64,000 nt of DNA from Thalassia testudinum (Eukaryota; Streptophyta; Magnoliopsida; Alismatales; Hydrocharitaceae): positions 13,832,501-13,896,500 of the forward strand of contig JAZHRO010000073.1 in the NCBI GenBank assembly GCA_037157565.1, written 5' to 3'. Below are positions 11,676 to 23,110 of the stretch, one piece after another. The first letter of the stretch is position 1; the number at the start of each line of letters is the position of its first letter. The translations under genes and the position numbers were made by a program. The notes beneath the pieces were generated by a model. It saw only the letters and a program-made list of their open reading frames with translations, searched no databases and was not told the DNA's origin.

Positions 11676-12207
11676 CTCAGAAAATGCACTAAAAATTCCC
11701 AAAACACTTAGGAAGAAGCGGAGAAGTAGAATAAATCGGGGAGATATACACTGGATTCACCCTTGTGTTGACCCCGTAAAAAAAATAAAAGTAGGGAGAA
11801 AGCTACCGGTTGTAAAGATACACTTTTAGGTAGAATTCTGGTTAGGTCACCTAGAGGCGTAGAAATCCAAAGTCCGTTCCAATTGCCGGTCAACGAGTCT
11901 ATCACAATCACAATAAGATGCTTAAAGCTTAGGGTTCTCATCAAATTTTGGGTGAGTTGAATGGCCGTAGAAAGCCACTCTTAAACCCGAAAATTTGAAA
12001 ATCAAAAAAAAATTAGAAAAGAGAAAAAGAGAAAAAGAAATTTTTCTTTTAATAAGGTGAGGGCTTGAAGCGGTCTGCATTTTGGCTAATACCCGAGCAC
12101 TGTGGTGTCTTTGAAAGTTCAGTTCCTAAGTAGACAATTTCTTAATGATTGAAAAATAACTTAAGTTCAAATAATCTAACCTAATTCTTTTATAAATAGC
12201 ATATAGT

Positions 12208-12244
12208 TTTTGCTAGGGACTAGCAAAAGATAGGCATGGGGGTA
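12208..12244 (+). promoter_or_regulatory. Terminal hairpin and polypurine tract, A
   Basis: TTTTGCTA-GGGAC-TAGCAAAA (12208-12228) is a perfect 8-bp-arm hairpin. GGCATGGGGGTA (12233-12244) then abuts the LTR and would prime plus-strand DNA synthesis. Confidence 0.8.
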
Positions 12245-12847
12245 TGATGTAAACACATTTACACTACTTAAGATGTCTATTTATGCATGTTCTTAAGCAT
12301 ACAATTGCATTTCATGATATAAATATTGCATTACATGCATCATCTTGCATTTAGAATAGTTTGAATAAAATGAAGGTTAATTGTCTCCTTTTATGTGCTT
12401 GGACAGGGCAAATATTTTATCAGGGCCTCGGATCAAAGATCCAACCGTATGGATGTGATCAGGGCGATGATTGGAGTTCAACGACTCCAAGATCGCCCTA
12501 ATCAGGCATCCGTAGCATCAGATAGTGACCTGGGAACCCTAGAAGATCAAGGGCCAGGATGGTGTAAATCCCCACTTCAGATGATAAATCCGACCGCACG
12601 GATGAATTTGGATCAACGATCGCAACCCAACGACACAAAAATCGAGTCAATCCGACATCCGTGGCACCATCTACAACTTCCAGAAGATGGACAGCCAAGA
12701 TAGCGCCACGTGGTGCCATCTCAGCCGCCCAAGCGACCGCTTGATCTTGTGAAGGCCCTGCGCCCGATCGCTCTCCGCCTTTGGATCTTAATCCAACGGC
12801 TGTGGGCGCTCGCATTTAAAAGTGCCCACTCAACCATCCGCGCCCCA

Positions 12848-12898
12848 TAGCGCAATGGTCGAGCGCGCTATCGCGAGCGCGGGGCGCAGGTTCGATCC
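12848..12898 (+). promoter_or_regulatory. tRNA-like Pol III box A/box B pair in A 3' LTR
   Basis: Box A-like TAGCGCAATGG (12848-12858) and box B GTTCGATCC (12890-12898) are spaced as in a tRNA gene. The D-arm-like GCGC...GCGC pairing is visible, but the T-stem is poor, so it is not a functional tRNA gene. It could be a captured tRNA/SINE head or an internal Pol III promoter. Confidence 0.45.
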
Positions 12899-13177
12899 GC
12901 GGCGAGGGGCTGGAGGGCGCGATCAATTGAGGCGCGTGGAGCATCAGATGGAGATCGGATGGCCCCGCGCGCCCGATAGCGTCGACGCGCGATTGGACGT
13001 GCAATCGGACGCGCAATCAGACGCGCGGGGGGCGCGCAACGCAGCGGGTGCAGACGCATTTTAAGCCGTTCGATCTCGCGATCAGATGGTTGAAAATCAA
13101 TGGACGTGCACGGGCGTTGCACGCGTGAGTAGCCGAGCGGGCGTGCACGAGCCACCCACGTCGCCCATGAAGGGAGC

Positions 13178-13205
13178 TTTAGTGACGGATTTATCCGTCA
13201 CTAAA
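13178..13205 (+). promoter_or_regulatory. U3 palindrome upstream of the TATA box, A 3' LTR
   Basis: Perfect 13-bp arms (TTTAGTGACGGAT / ATCCGTCACTAAA) around TT, about 60 bp before the TATA box. Confidence 0.75.
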
Positions 13206-13902
13206 GACCCCTCATTTACTATTTTGAAGTTGTAATGTCCATTTTGCCCCCACTCTTTGCAACTATAAAAGGAGACTCCCTCCATACCAAATTCTCATCC
13301 CTTCTTTCTCCTCTCTACCCCTCCAAAGCTCAAAAGAAGCTTGTCCCACACCCAGGATGCTTCTTGCAAGATAAAGTCCAATTTTCCTTCCCCTTCGGAA
13401 GTGGATCCCGCGACGACGACGGCGTGCTGCTCCATTCCCGTTCTTCTGCTTCGTCCTCCTTCGTCCTGCTTCGTTCTCCTTCGTCCAGGCGTCATCCCAT
13501 CCGGCTCGTCCTCCAAGCAATCGTCGAGGAGGATAATTTCTCTCTCCCATTCTTATTTACAACTTTTCTAGTGTAGAATTTTCCTGCTTTATAGTGTAAT
13601 TGATTTTCCGCATTCTAGTGTAACTTTTATAAACAATTGGAATATTGAATGCATGTTCTCTTTCTCTCTCTCTCTCTCTTAGTTTGATAGCTCCATTGTA
13701 ATTATATCGCCTTGCTTATAAAAAAAATCCTAAAAAAATATAATTGCGAATATAGATCAACGTAGCCTCCCTGTGTTCGACCCGGAATTCTTTTCGGTAT
13801 AAATTTTATTTGTTGAACATGAATTCTTCGCTTTCGAACTACAACGACAGGTTTTCCAAAACCAAACACGTAAGCGTAGCGATTCGCAAAACACGTTCAA
13901 CA

Positions 13903-13907
13903 GCGTG
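13903..13907. repeat. Target-site duplication of element A, right copy
   Basis: GCGTG, identical to 2325-2329. Confidence 0.9.
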
Positions 13908-15437
13908 CGTGCCTAGGTCGACCTATGATCGGAGAGGTGGGTGTGATGGGGGGTGCGTTGAGTGAGTGTAGAGCGGCAGTGGGTGGGCGGGGGATGTTCA
14001 GCGTGATGAGGCAGAGCCTCTAGGTCAGTTGGCGAGTTGTGTGGAGCAGCGGATCGATGGGGGCCACTCGTCGAAGGGTTGCCAGAGGGATGGAAGATGA
14101 AGGTGGACAGGCGTTGTCGAGGGGCAATCAATTGAAATAGAATGGGGAAAAGAAAGATGGGAAGTTGTGGAGTAGTTCTAACCTCATTGTAGGGACGAAG
14201 GGGGCAGAGAGGCGGGCAGCCATACCTGCTGTCGCCGGAGAAGAAGATGCCCAGTGGAGGGAGGATGGCGGCGACGATGGGTCTGAGGCAGCGTGCGCGG
14301 GTATTGCGCGATGCGGAGGAGAATCAGGAAGAAGTCTCTGCCATTGGTTTTGTGGCAGAGTGGAGAGGAAAGGAAAGAAAGCTCGCCGAAGCTCGCTGGG
14401 TACCGTGGCCAGGAAGGAAGAGACGAATCTGAGGTGAAACCCCAGCCAGGTCGAGCTGAAATTTAGCGGCCGGGTTTAGGGGTTCTTTTATAGGCACAGG
14501 CCATGTGTTCTGGAGCGTGGAGGGCAAGCATTCGTCACCGACGGCTCGCTGGAGAAGGAAAGTGGGTGGATACCCAAATCCCTCGTGCGTTCGCACGAGA
14601 GATTGGGATCAAATCAGGTTTCATGACTGGCCTCAGAAGGAATGGAATTCCTCAGAGAATCTTCCTTCCATTTCTGGGAGGGGATCTCTGAGGAATTAGA
14701 GAGTATTCCCTCTCTAATCCTTGTCGGAGTAGGATTCTGCCCCAATAATGGTGGAAGGACCTGATTGCAAAGGTGGCGAGGAAGTTAGGGGGCTCTCTGC
14801 GATGATTTTCAAGAGATAGGAACCAAATTATGATTTGGGTGTACTGAATTGCAAAGTAGGTCAAGATGACTCCCCTTAGGTCCAAATTTTGGTACAAACC
14901 TAATTTTGACCTAAGGAATCCAATAGTGAAGTTGGATTTTAGGTTTGACCACGTTTGACTAAAGTTTTGCATAAAAACCTAAATTAGGTCAATTAATGAG
15001 CTAGGACCCTAATCTAGGTCAAACTAGGTTCACAAGGCCAAATTGAGTGTTCTAAACCCTAGGGGATATTTTTCCATGATTTTTAGAGGGTTTAATTGAT
15101 TTTTATCCTGATCGAAACCTTGTTGATTTAAGCGGGTCTGTTTTATGGCTACCAAATGTTATTTAATTCCTAGATTGCACATGAACCCATTTCTGATTGA
15201 TTCAACCCACTTTTTTATTTCATTTAGACCATTTTACCTATGTTTTATCTCTGAGAAATCCCATTTATGTACTGCAATGGTAAAATTGCAGTTTTAACCT
15301 TTATCTCATGTTTTCTTCCCAGAATACTTATTCCTTCATTTAGGCCTTCTACTAGGTTATGTAGGAGCTTTTATTCTCTTTATTGGGTCAAAATGAGCTA
15401 GTTATGGCTCATGATGAGGCTCTCATCAGGAACCAAA
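13908..15437 (-). repeat. X 5' LTR, 5' (U3) piece
   Basis: The upstream part of the X LTR on the minus strand, starting at 15437 with TGATGAGAGCC. It matches the C LTR start at 20237. A minus-strand TATA box lies at 14485-14492. A hairpin at 14646-14697 (AATTCCTCAGAGA / TCTCTGAGGAATT) corresponds to the one at 20970-21022 in C, and CTCGTGCG-tt-CGCACGAG lies nearby at about 14582-14600. No coding sequence. Confidence 0.82.
14485..14492 (-). promoter_or_regulatory. LTR promoter TATA box, element X
   Basis: The minus strand reads TATAAAAG at the position equivalent to 21173 in the C LTR. Confidence 0.6.
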
Positions 15438-16700
15438 CACTGAAGATTGACATCTTTGAGGCCCAACAATGGATTAATTGCGGTGTTATAGAGCAAATCA
15501 AAGCCATGGTTGATGAACCGTATATCGAGACAACCTGATTATTCCTGATCAACCTCCTGAAGATCAAAACCCGCAAATAGAGGAGTCTGACCTTGATCTA
15601 AATGCACCCATAACTTCTGTCCTTTCTTCTGACACACACCTGAACTGCCTGCTACTGCTGATAACCTCGTTCTGGAACTCAAGCCTCTTCTCGACCATCT
15701 GAAATACGTCTTTTTGGGTTCCAATCAGACATTTCCTGTGATTATCAACTCTAGCCTCACACATGACCAGGAATCCTGTCTGATTACTTTTCTACAGCAA
15801 CATCGTAGAGCCATTGGATGGACTCTCGATGATTTGACTGGCATTAGTCCCTCTTATTGCACACACCGAATCTACACCGAAGAGGGCATACGACCTTCAT
15901 GAGAAATGCAGAGACATCTGAACCCTAATTTGCAGGAGGTCATGAAAAAGGAGATCATTAAGTGGTTAGATGCACGGATCATCTACCCGATCTCCGACGG
16001 TCGGTGGGTTAGTCCAATCCAGGTCGTGCCTAAAAAGGCAGGACTCACCATCATTACAACTGAAACCAGAGAAGTCATACCAACCTGTGTGGCTAACTTG
16101 TGGAGAGTCTGCATTGATTACAGAAGACTCATTCCTCCACGAAGAAGGATCATTTCCCACTATAGTTTATTGATCAGATCCTCGAGAAACTGGCGGGAAA
16201 TAGGTTCTTCTGCTTTCTAGACGAGTACTCTGGTTATAACCAAGTGACAATCCATCCTGAGGACTAAGAAATGACCACCTTCACTTGCCCCTTCAGGACA
16301 TACGCATTCCGAAGGATGCCATTCGATCTATGCAATGCACCCACGACCTTTCAGCGATGCATGCTTGCCATATTCTCAGATATGGTAGGTGATTATCTGG
16401 AAGTCTTCATGGGTGACTTTTCAGTATTCAGGGCATCATTTGACGATTGCCTCCTACACTTGGTCCAAATCCTCAAGCGGTGCATTGACGTGAATCTGGT
16501 TCTTTCCTGGGAAAAGAGCCATTTCATGGTGCCTGAAGGAATTGTCCTGGGACATCTGATTTCAGAGAAAGGCATCCAAGTCGATCGAGCCAAGGTGAAC
16601 TTGATTTCCAAACTCCCTATGCCTAGCTCGATCAAGGACATCCAGTCTTTTCTAGGGCACATCTACTTTTACCATTGATTTATCCCTGATTTTTCGAAAT
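15438..16700 (+). pseudogene. C1 reverse transcriptase, truncated and broken
   Basis: Begins inside the PR-RT linker at the X insertion point (the LKIDIFEAQQ segment). RT motifs are readable in pieces: IGWTLDDLTGISPSYC, WLDARIIYPISD, VCIDYRRL, CNAPTTFQRCM and VFMGDFSVF. The first Asp of the MDD catalytic box is Gly (GGT at 16411-16413). There is a stop in the PSREMQR-type motif (about 15901), a frameshift near 16130 and a stop at 16266. Not functional. Confidence 0.85.
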
Positions 16701-17384
16701 CGCGCACCCCCTGACCACTCTTCTCTCCAAGGATGCACCTTTCGTAATCTCCATGGAATGCACTCAAGCATTTGAAATCCTCCATGACCGAGTTACCCAA
16801 GACCAGATCCTACAGTCCCCTGACAAGTCTCAACACTTTGAGATCATGTGCGATGGATCTAATTTCGCTGTAGGAGCGGTACTGGGGCAGAAAATTGATA
16901 GGAAACCCGAGGTCATTTACTATGCTAGCAAAACACTTGAAGAGGCTCAGCATAACTACACAGTTACTGAGAAGGAGCTGCTAACCATAGTATTTGCTCG
17001 GGAAAAATTCAGATCTTATCTCCTGGGTTGCCGTGTATCATCTACTCGGATCACACAACTGTGAAGCATCTCCTTGCAAAGAAGGACGTGAAACCTCGAT
17101 TAATCCGCTGGATCTTGCTGTTGCAAGAATTTGACCTTGAGATTTGCGACAAAGCGGGAAAATAGAACATGGTAGCTGATCACTTGTCTCACCTTCCTTC
17201 TGAGATCATCGACCCTTTCGGACCCATCATGGAACATTTTCCTGATGAGCACCTTCTGACTATCAATATAGGGCTTCCATGGTTTGTACATATAGTAAAC
17301 TACATGGCATCACATCAAATCCCATCTGATTGGCCGAAGGCCAAGAAGGACAAATTTCTTTCCGATGCCAAGTATTACTTTTAG
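16701..17384 (+). pseudogene. C1 RNase H region, broken
   Basis: RNase H motifs are visible: [45 protein letters not shown] and, in another frame, MVADHLSHLPSE. The first catalytic region reads CDGS where relatives have CDAS. A frameshift near 17030 and stops around 17164 and 17384 interrupt it. It continues directly into integrase. Confidence 0.8.
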
Positions 17385-18565
17385 GAAGACCAGTATCTTT
17401 TCCGCATCGGTGCTGATCAAATAATTCGACGATGTGTCGCGGAAGCGGAAATCCAAGGCATACTCTCTTTCTGCCATGACTAGGCATGCGGGGGACATTT
17501 TTCTGGTCATAAAATTGCAGCGAAAGTCCTCCAGTGTGGCTTCTATTGGCCCACAATTTTCAAAGATGCATACAATCACTATAAGGCATGTACCCATTGC
17601 CAAACCTTTGGCAACATGAGCCATCGTGATATGATGCCTTTACAGTGGATTCTGGTATGCAAAATTTTTGACATTTGGGGGATTGATTTTATCGGACTCT
17701 TCCCTATCTCGGACAACTTCGAGTACATTTTATTCATTGTTGATTGTGTCAAAATGGATTGAAGCCATTCCGACCCAAACCAATGATCATAAATTTGTTA
17801 TCAAATTCATTCATCAAAACATCTTCTCATGGTTCGGGATTCCACATGCTATAATTTTCAATGAAGGGACCCATTTCACAAATGCTCAGTTCAGGTCACT
17901 GATGACCAAATACTGGGTGTCACACTGAATCTCTACTCCTTACCACCCCCAAACTAATGGTCTAGCTGAGCTATCAAACCAGGAGATCAAGAAAATCCTC
18001 TAGGTTACTGTTCGACCTGATAGGAAGGACTGGTCATCCTAGCTTACGGAAGCCTTGTGGGCATATAGGATAGCTCACAAAGCCCAATTAGGTATGTCTC
18101 TCTTCAGATTGGTGTACGGGAAGGCATGTCACTTCCCCATCGAATTTGAGCATAAAGCCTATTGGGTAGTTCGGAACTGCAACCTAGATCATTCTAAGGC
18201 TAGAACCCATAGAAAGCTTCAGATGAGTGAGATTGATGAATTATGCCATGACGCGTATGAGAACTCGCGAATTTACAAAGAGGGGGTTAAAGCCTTTCAC
18301 GACAAGCACATATCTAGAAAGATCTTCCATTATGGTCAAAAGTCCTACTCTTTGATGCCAGACTCAAACTGTTCCTAGGAAAACTACGATCAAAATGGAT
18401 CGAACCCTACTTAGAGGACGAATCTTTGGAAATGGAGCCATTGAGATCAGTCCACTCAGCCACGATTTTGAATCTTTTGTCGTGAATAGTCAGAGACTCA
18501 AACCGTTCATTGACATGACGGATACAAATTTGGCTGAGATATCCTTTACCCTCCATTCTCCTTGA
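17385..18565 (+). pseudogene. C1 integrase, broken, second catalytic Asp lost
   Basis: The finger, core and C-terminal parts of integrase are recognisable across several frames. The second catalytic position reads IIFNEGTHF, so Asp is replaced by Asn (AAT at 17860-17862). C2 has Asn at the same place. Later motifs include YGKACHFPIEFEHKAY and MSEIDELCHDAYENSR. It ends at TGA 18563-18565. Confidence 0.82.
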
Positions 18566-18828
18566 GCTCATTGCACCCAGTCGATGGCGTAAAACTCAGT
18601 GCTTAATGGAAGGCAACCCGTCATTCTTGAAAAACCTGAAACCTTTCTTGACATTCCTATGCTGAATTCATATTGCACTTTAGGGTTCATCAATTAGAAT
18701 TGCTGACTCCACCTCAGGTACGCATACCAGAGTCTAGAAATCATTCACAACAGTCACCACGACCCGTTTGCCCACCCAAAACCTATCCTAACGATTGAAC
18801 TAAGCTGAATTCGAACCCACCTAATTTA

Positions 18829-18864
18829 CAATGGGGACATTGCAAATTATAGGCATAGGGGGAT
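18829..18864 (+). promoter_or_regulatory. First (internal) hairpin plus polypurine-like tract, C1
   Basis: CAATGGGGACATTG followed by GGCATAGGGGGATA. Confidence 0.55.
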
Positions 18865-19640
18865 ATGAAAGTGCAAAACTTCATGAAAACTCATCTCACA
18901 AGAAAAGGTTTCAACAAAAAAATCACATATCACGAAAAAACACCAAAAAAAAAAGAAAAAAGTCTTGAAAAAGAATAAAAAAAATTGAGGGGAGAGAAAA
19001 TTTTTTTAGGCCATACAAACCATAAGGAGAAAGTGAGGAGGAAAAGAGAAAATTGTCAAAAAAAAAGGAGCATAAAATGAAAAGAAAAAGAAAAAGAGAG
19101 TCATTAGTAAGAGATTAAGGGAGTAACCGAAGTTCTAGACCACATCAAAGAAGAGAGAAAAAATATAGCAAAAAGTGCTAATGAGACACAAAAAGAGATT
19201 AGTAGGAATGCTAATCTTAGGCCTTTTGGGCTAGACTCTTAGGCTTAAACATTCGAGTATCTGCTAAGGTCTGGATAATCCTCAAGAGGTTGGGAAAAAT
19301 GCGAAGCTTAAGTATTAAGTCTAAGGCTTAGGGAGTATTAGGCCTCGTTAACTGACCTTTGGTTTGTGGGACTCGGTAACCTAAGCACCCCAATCCACAC
19401 ACAGTTTGGTTTAGTGTGCATAACTATCAAAATCACGCAAAAGCATTTAAATATTCTGAAAAAAAATTGCCTAGATTTGGAGCGGCCGACCAACACAAGT
19501 TGATTTAGACGAGTTCCCGGTGCAGATAGGCAGGAAATTTCCCTCGAAGATGCATAACAACATATCGTATCCTTAGTGCTTGTCTCCTAAGATATTTACA
19601 TATCCTACCAGGGGCATGTAAGCACCCTACTTGTTCAGTT

Positions 19641-19793
19641 GCCATGGGCGACATTATCACGAAATGTCGATTGCCAGGGTCTGGATTTGGCTACAGAACG
19701 CCATGGGCGGGATTATCCCAAAATCTCGAAAGCCAGGATTTTTGGGGTTGCCATGGGTAGCGCTATCATGAAACATCGATTGCTAGAGACCTT
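19641..19793 (+). repeat. Triple hairpin repeat in C1 spacer
   Basis: Three units of about 50 nt begin GCCATGGG and contain a stem around a conserved ATCAYGA-like loop. Unit 1 is CGACATT/AATGTCG, unit 2 is CGGGATT/AATCTCG, and unit 3 is decayed. The homologous array in C2 lies at 30653-30802. Confidence 0.65.
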
Positions 19794-20198
19794 TGAGGAT
19801 TGATGATGGGGATGAGGAATCTGTTACAGACCGTGTTGAGAAGCCAATCTGAAGCTAGAAATAAAAAGAAAAGAGAGAGAAGACTCTCCAAACAAATAAA
19901 TCCTCTGTCTCTCTCTTACAAAAAAAACTCACTACAAACTGAACCGAGGCTAAAATATGTCTCAAGCACAACTACTTTAACTACGGAGTCCAACGAACCT
20001 TAGGATAGTTCCTATAGGCCTTAAAAACCTTCGTAAAAGACTGAGGCTAAAGCTGGTCAGGTCTGGAACTTGGTTGGTACTTGAGTACCTCTAGGCCTAC
20101 TATGAGCATTCTAACCTAATCAAAAAGAAAAAGAAGAAGCACTCATCATAAATTGTGAAAGAAACTCATGGTCTAGAATAAAAGTTAAAACCTTAAAA

Positions 20199-20236
20199 TT
20201 TTGCTAAGGGACTAGCAAAAGCTAGGCATGGGGGTT
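20199..20236 (+). promoter_or_regulatory. Terminal hairpin and polypurine tract, C1
   Basis: TTTTGCTA-agggac-TAGCAAAA, then GGCATGGGGGTT abutting the LTR. Confidence 0.78.
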
Positions 20237-20969
20237 TGATGGGAACGCCATCATGAGCCCTAACTAGCCCATTTTGACCTAGAAAAGAGAACCAAAGCTC
20301 TTACATAACCAAGTGAAGGGCCTAACTCAAGGAATAACTAGTTTGAAAGAAAAATAAGAAATAAAGGGTAAAACTCCAATTTTACCATTACAGTGCAACA
20401 ACGGGATTTATCAGGGGCTAAACATAGGTCAATTGGTCTTAACAAGATAAAAAGTGGGTTGGTTCAATCAGAAAAGGGTTAATGTGAAATCTGGGAATTA
20501 AATTACTTCATGTAACCCTAAAACAGACCTACATAATTTAACAAGATTCTGATCAGGATAAAATACAACTAAACCCTCTAAAATTCAAGGTAAAATATCC
20601 TCTATGGTTTAGAACCTTCAAATTGTCCTTTAGAACCTATTTTGACCTAAATAGGGGTCCTAGTCAAATATTTGCCCTAAATTGGGTTTTTGTGTAAAAT
20701 GCCCAGTCAAACATGGTCAAACCTAAAATACAACTTCACCATTGGATTTTTTAGGTTCAAATTAGGTTTATACCAAAATTTGGATTTAAGGGGAGTTCAC
20801 CTTGACCTACTTTGCAAAATAGTTTAACCCAATTACATTTATTCCCCCAACTTTTGAAAACCCTTGCAGACACCCCCTAGCTTCCTCGTCATTCTTTGCA
20901 ATTAGGTCCCTCCACCATTACAACGGAGGAATCCCACTCAGACAAGGATTCAAAGGGGATGTCTCCTTG

Positions 20970-21152
20970 ATTCCTCAGAGAATCCCTCTCAAATTTGAAA
21001 GGGAGATTCTCTGAGGAATTCCGTTCGTATGAACCCAATTATGAGCTATGATTTCCACCTAAACTCTCATGCGAACGCATGAGAGATTTGGGTATCTCTC
21101 GACCTTCCAAGTCTAGCGAGGTTGCCATGCTTGGAAGCTTGCCTTCCAAGCA
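20970..21152 (+). promoter_or_regulatory. Three consecutive U3 hairpins, C LTR
   Basis: TTCCTCAGAGAATC/GATTCTCTGAGGAA (14-bp arms), CTCTCATGCG/CGCATGAGAG (10-bp arms, AA loop) and TGCTTGGAAG/CTTCCAAGCA (10-bp arms) occur in a row, ending about 20 bp before the TATA box. Confidence 0.7.
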
Positions 21153-21172
21153 CAAGGCCCTCTGCCAACGAC

Positions 21173-21180
21173 TATAAAAG
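21173..21180 (+). promoter_or_regulatory. LTR promoter TATA box, C
   Basis: TATAAAAG, conserved at 32188-32195 in the other C LTR. Confidence 0.7.
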
Positions 21181-22970
21181 AGACCCTAGATCCCCCCAGT
21201 CATTTCAAGCTTGTTTTGGCCTGAGATTACCTCAAATTTCCTCTCTTCCCCTTCGACCAAAAAACCCAACAAGCTCTGACTACTCCTCCTCCTTCTTCTC
21301 ATGGCTCTACCACCATACAAGTGGCAGAGTTGCCTCCACCTCCTTCTTCCGCGTCGCGCCACACTTGCGCCCACGCCTTTCTCCCTCTCGTCGTCGTCGC
21401 CTCTTTCTCTCTGGGTTTTCGTCTCCGGCGACGGCACATACGAGCCGTCTGCCCCCTCTGCTCCCCCTTCATATAGCACCTTCCAGATAAGTCCCCTTCC
21501 TCTACTCTTTCCTTTCCCCTTATCTATTTCTAATTTCACGCCCCGACAACCACAGACCACAGCCACCTTCTCCACCTCTAGCAAACCACCAGCGAGGTGC
21601 ATCCACCACTCCACGCACCCACCCACCACACCAACCACCTTGAAAGCATTGCCTCATCCCACTGATCATTTTCCCCCTCTCCATTAACCGCCATAACCTC
21701 CACTCACTCCCCCCAAACATACCCAACTCCACGGCCACAGGACGACCTAGGCACGCATGCCCAAGCTGTCCCGCACCACACCAACACCCAGGCCACCTTC
21801 GCCGTGTCACGGCGAAGCCTTCTGAGTAATTTGACAAGGATGTGAGGCCGTATTCGTGTTGACAGATACAGGTGCCCTGCCTGCCATTAAAGCGAGCTTG
21901 AAGAAGCTTGCTTGCTTCACAGTAGGCTCCAGGCTTCAAGAATCAAGGTCCTAGACATGTTATTTCCCCTTGCGAACAACTTGCATCTAGCAATTGGAGG
22001 CCAAAGCATCGGCAGCCCCTGTGATTGTGTGAAGACCTACTGCGGGCATGCACGAGAAGCAGGTGGGACATTTAGTCCCACCACGGAAGTTTGTAAGCAA
22101 GCAACGCAGGATAAACTGAAAAACTGTTAGGGACTTATCGCCTCCTGACACGAGGTGAGGTCCCACTCGCCCTTCACGCCTTATCCACACCCCATACTCC
22201 GCAGACCTGGTATTCAACCCGACTACCTGCACACTCCTCACCCACCACACACGTCAGTGGGTCTAGTCCTAAGCATGCCTACCCGACCCGTTTACCCGAG
22301 CAAGCTCTGAGAGAGTGAGCCTAAGAGAGAAGAAAGAGAGGAGAGTTTGCGGGGAGGGTTGGGGTTAGGTTTTTCTCTCCAGGGAAAAAGAGGACGAAGC
22401 CAACGAAGAAGAGGAAGAAGGAAGCCACAGCAGCGGCTAAGGGTGAAGTCGCAAGGGAAGTAGAAGAAGGAAGAAGGAAGGGGAAGGAAGCCTCAGCAAA
22501 AAAGCAAAGGAAGAAGGCTCAACTGAAGTCAAAACCTGAGAAAGAGAAAGAAGAAGAAGGAAGAAGCCAAGGCCAGCAATCAGAGGAAAGAAAGAGACAT
22601 AAGAAGAAAAGAGACGAATCAGAGAACAAGAAGAATCAGAGAAGGAAAAAAGAAGAAGAAGAACAGAGAAAGCTCAAGACAAAAAAACAAGAAGAGATAT
22701 TGGAAAAGAATTACCTGATTTTTACATCCATCTTTACATTTTTGAGGTTCTATATACATTGAAACCATTTTTCTTGCTTCATAATTTTGATTGATCATTA
22801 CATTTTATAAAGTTGAAAGTTATGTTCTTAGTTTTTAAATCCCAATTTGCACCTTGTGTTCGACCTCGGATTCATATTTTTCGAGTAATAAACTTTCATT
22901 TGTTTTCAAATCGATTTTGGCTATACTGCAATGCCATTATTATTAACCCAACTTTGCCTTGCAAACATTT

Positions 22971-22987
22971 TGGTGCCATTGTCGAGC
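22971..22987 (+). promoter_or_regulatory. C2 primer-binding site (degenerate tRNA-Asp type)
   Basis: TGGTGCCATTGTCGAGC has five differences from the tRNA-Asp complement, four of them C-to-T or G-to-A. The flanks form CCATTGT/ACAATGG. Confidence 0.75.
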
Positions 22988-23110
22988 AACAATGGGCAAT
23001 TTAGAAACCTTGATCACAACTTCTGATTCAAAACTAACTTGATCTATTTCTTTTGTTGTGATTGTTTCAGGGGAGGAAAAGAAGACAACCGCACAACAAC
23101 CGTACCAAGG

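Larger units (their letters stand above)
10880..12244 (+). other. A 3' non-coding spacer
   Basis: No env-like ORF is present. The region holds the post-pol motif (10906-10925, GGCATTAAACTCAGC), a first polypurine-like module (11010-11047), two copies of a GGCTGGCAAGTT structured unit (11443-11492 and 11631-11675), and the terminal hairpin and polypurine tract (12208-12244). Confidence 0.75.
2330..13902 (+). mobile_element. Athila-type LTR retrotransposon A, full length, decayed
   Basis: An 11.6-kb plus-strand element with both LTRs (2330-3961 and 12245-13902), TG...CA ends, a 5-bp TSD, a tRNA-Asp-type PBS, gag, PR, RT, RNase H, integrase and a terminal polypurine tract. It is inserted in the LTR of X. 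The coding region has in-frame stops at 6439, 7306, 9641 and 9849 and frameshifts near 7310-7365, 7602 and 10065, so it is not autonomous. Confidence 0.93.
12245..13902 (+). repeat. A 3' LTR (1658 bp)
   Basis: Starts TGATGTAAAC and ends GTTCAACA, followed by the GCGTG TSD copy (13903-13907). TATA box at 13264-13271. It retains the box A-like segment (12848-12858) that is missing in the 5' LTR. Confidence 0.93.
1..15437 (-). mobile_element. Athila-type LTR retrotransposon X (C family), 5' part, split by element A
   Basis: This is a minus-strand element whose 5' end lies on the right. It consists of leader (1-1206), PBS (1207-1223) and a 5' LTR in two pieces (1227-2329 and 13908-15437), separated by element A. 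The start of the LTR at 15437 reads TGATGAG on the minus strand and the end at 1227 reads AACA, matching the TG...CA ends of the family C LTRs at 20237-22967 and 31250-33977. The leader matches the C2 leader around 23640-23850 in reverse orientation. The rest of X lies left of the window. X interrupts C1: the sequence right of 15437 continues C1 pol at the point equivalent to 26439 in C2. Confidence 0.85.
18566..20236 (+). other. C1 3' non-coding spacer
   Basis: No env-like ORF. It contains the post-pol motif (18581-18620), an internal hairpin plus polypurine module (18829-18864), an A/GA-rich stretch (18900-19200), a triple hairpin repeat (19641-19793) and the terminal hairpin plus polypurine tract (20199-20236). 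Confidence 0.75.
20237..22967 (+). repeat. LTR shared by C1 (3') and C2 (5')
   Basis: Starts TGATGGGAAC after a polypurine tract and ends GCAAACA before a PBS. It contains three U3 hairpins (20970-21022, 21064-21085, 21128-21152), a TATA box (21173-21180) and a purine-rich tract (22310-22690). Arg/Lys- or Pro-rich short ORFs within are composition artefacts. Confidence 0.9.

Noticed and set aside
19641..19793. CRISPR-like array
   Set aside because: The repeats are few, imperfect and hairpin-forming, without unique spacers, and lie in a plant retrotransposon.
21122..21687. Ser/Pro-rich ORFs downstream of the C LTR TATA box (also 32137-32503)
   Set aside because: They lie in the R-U5 part of the LTR, show no domain, and differ in frame between LTR copies.
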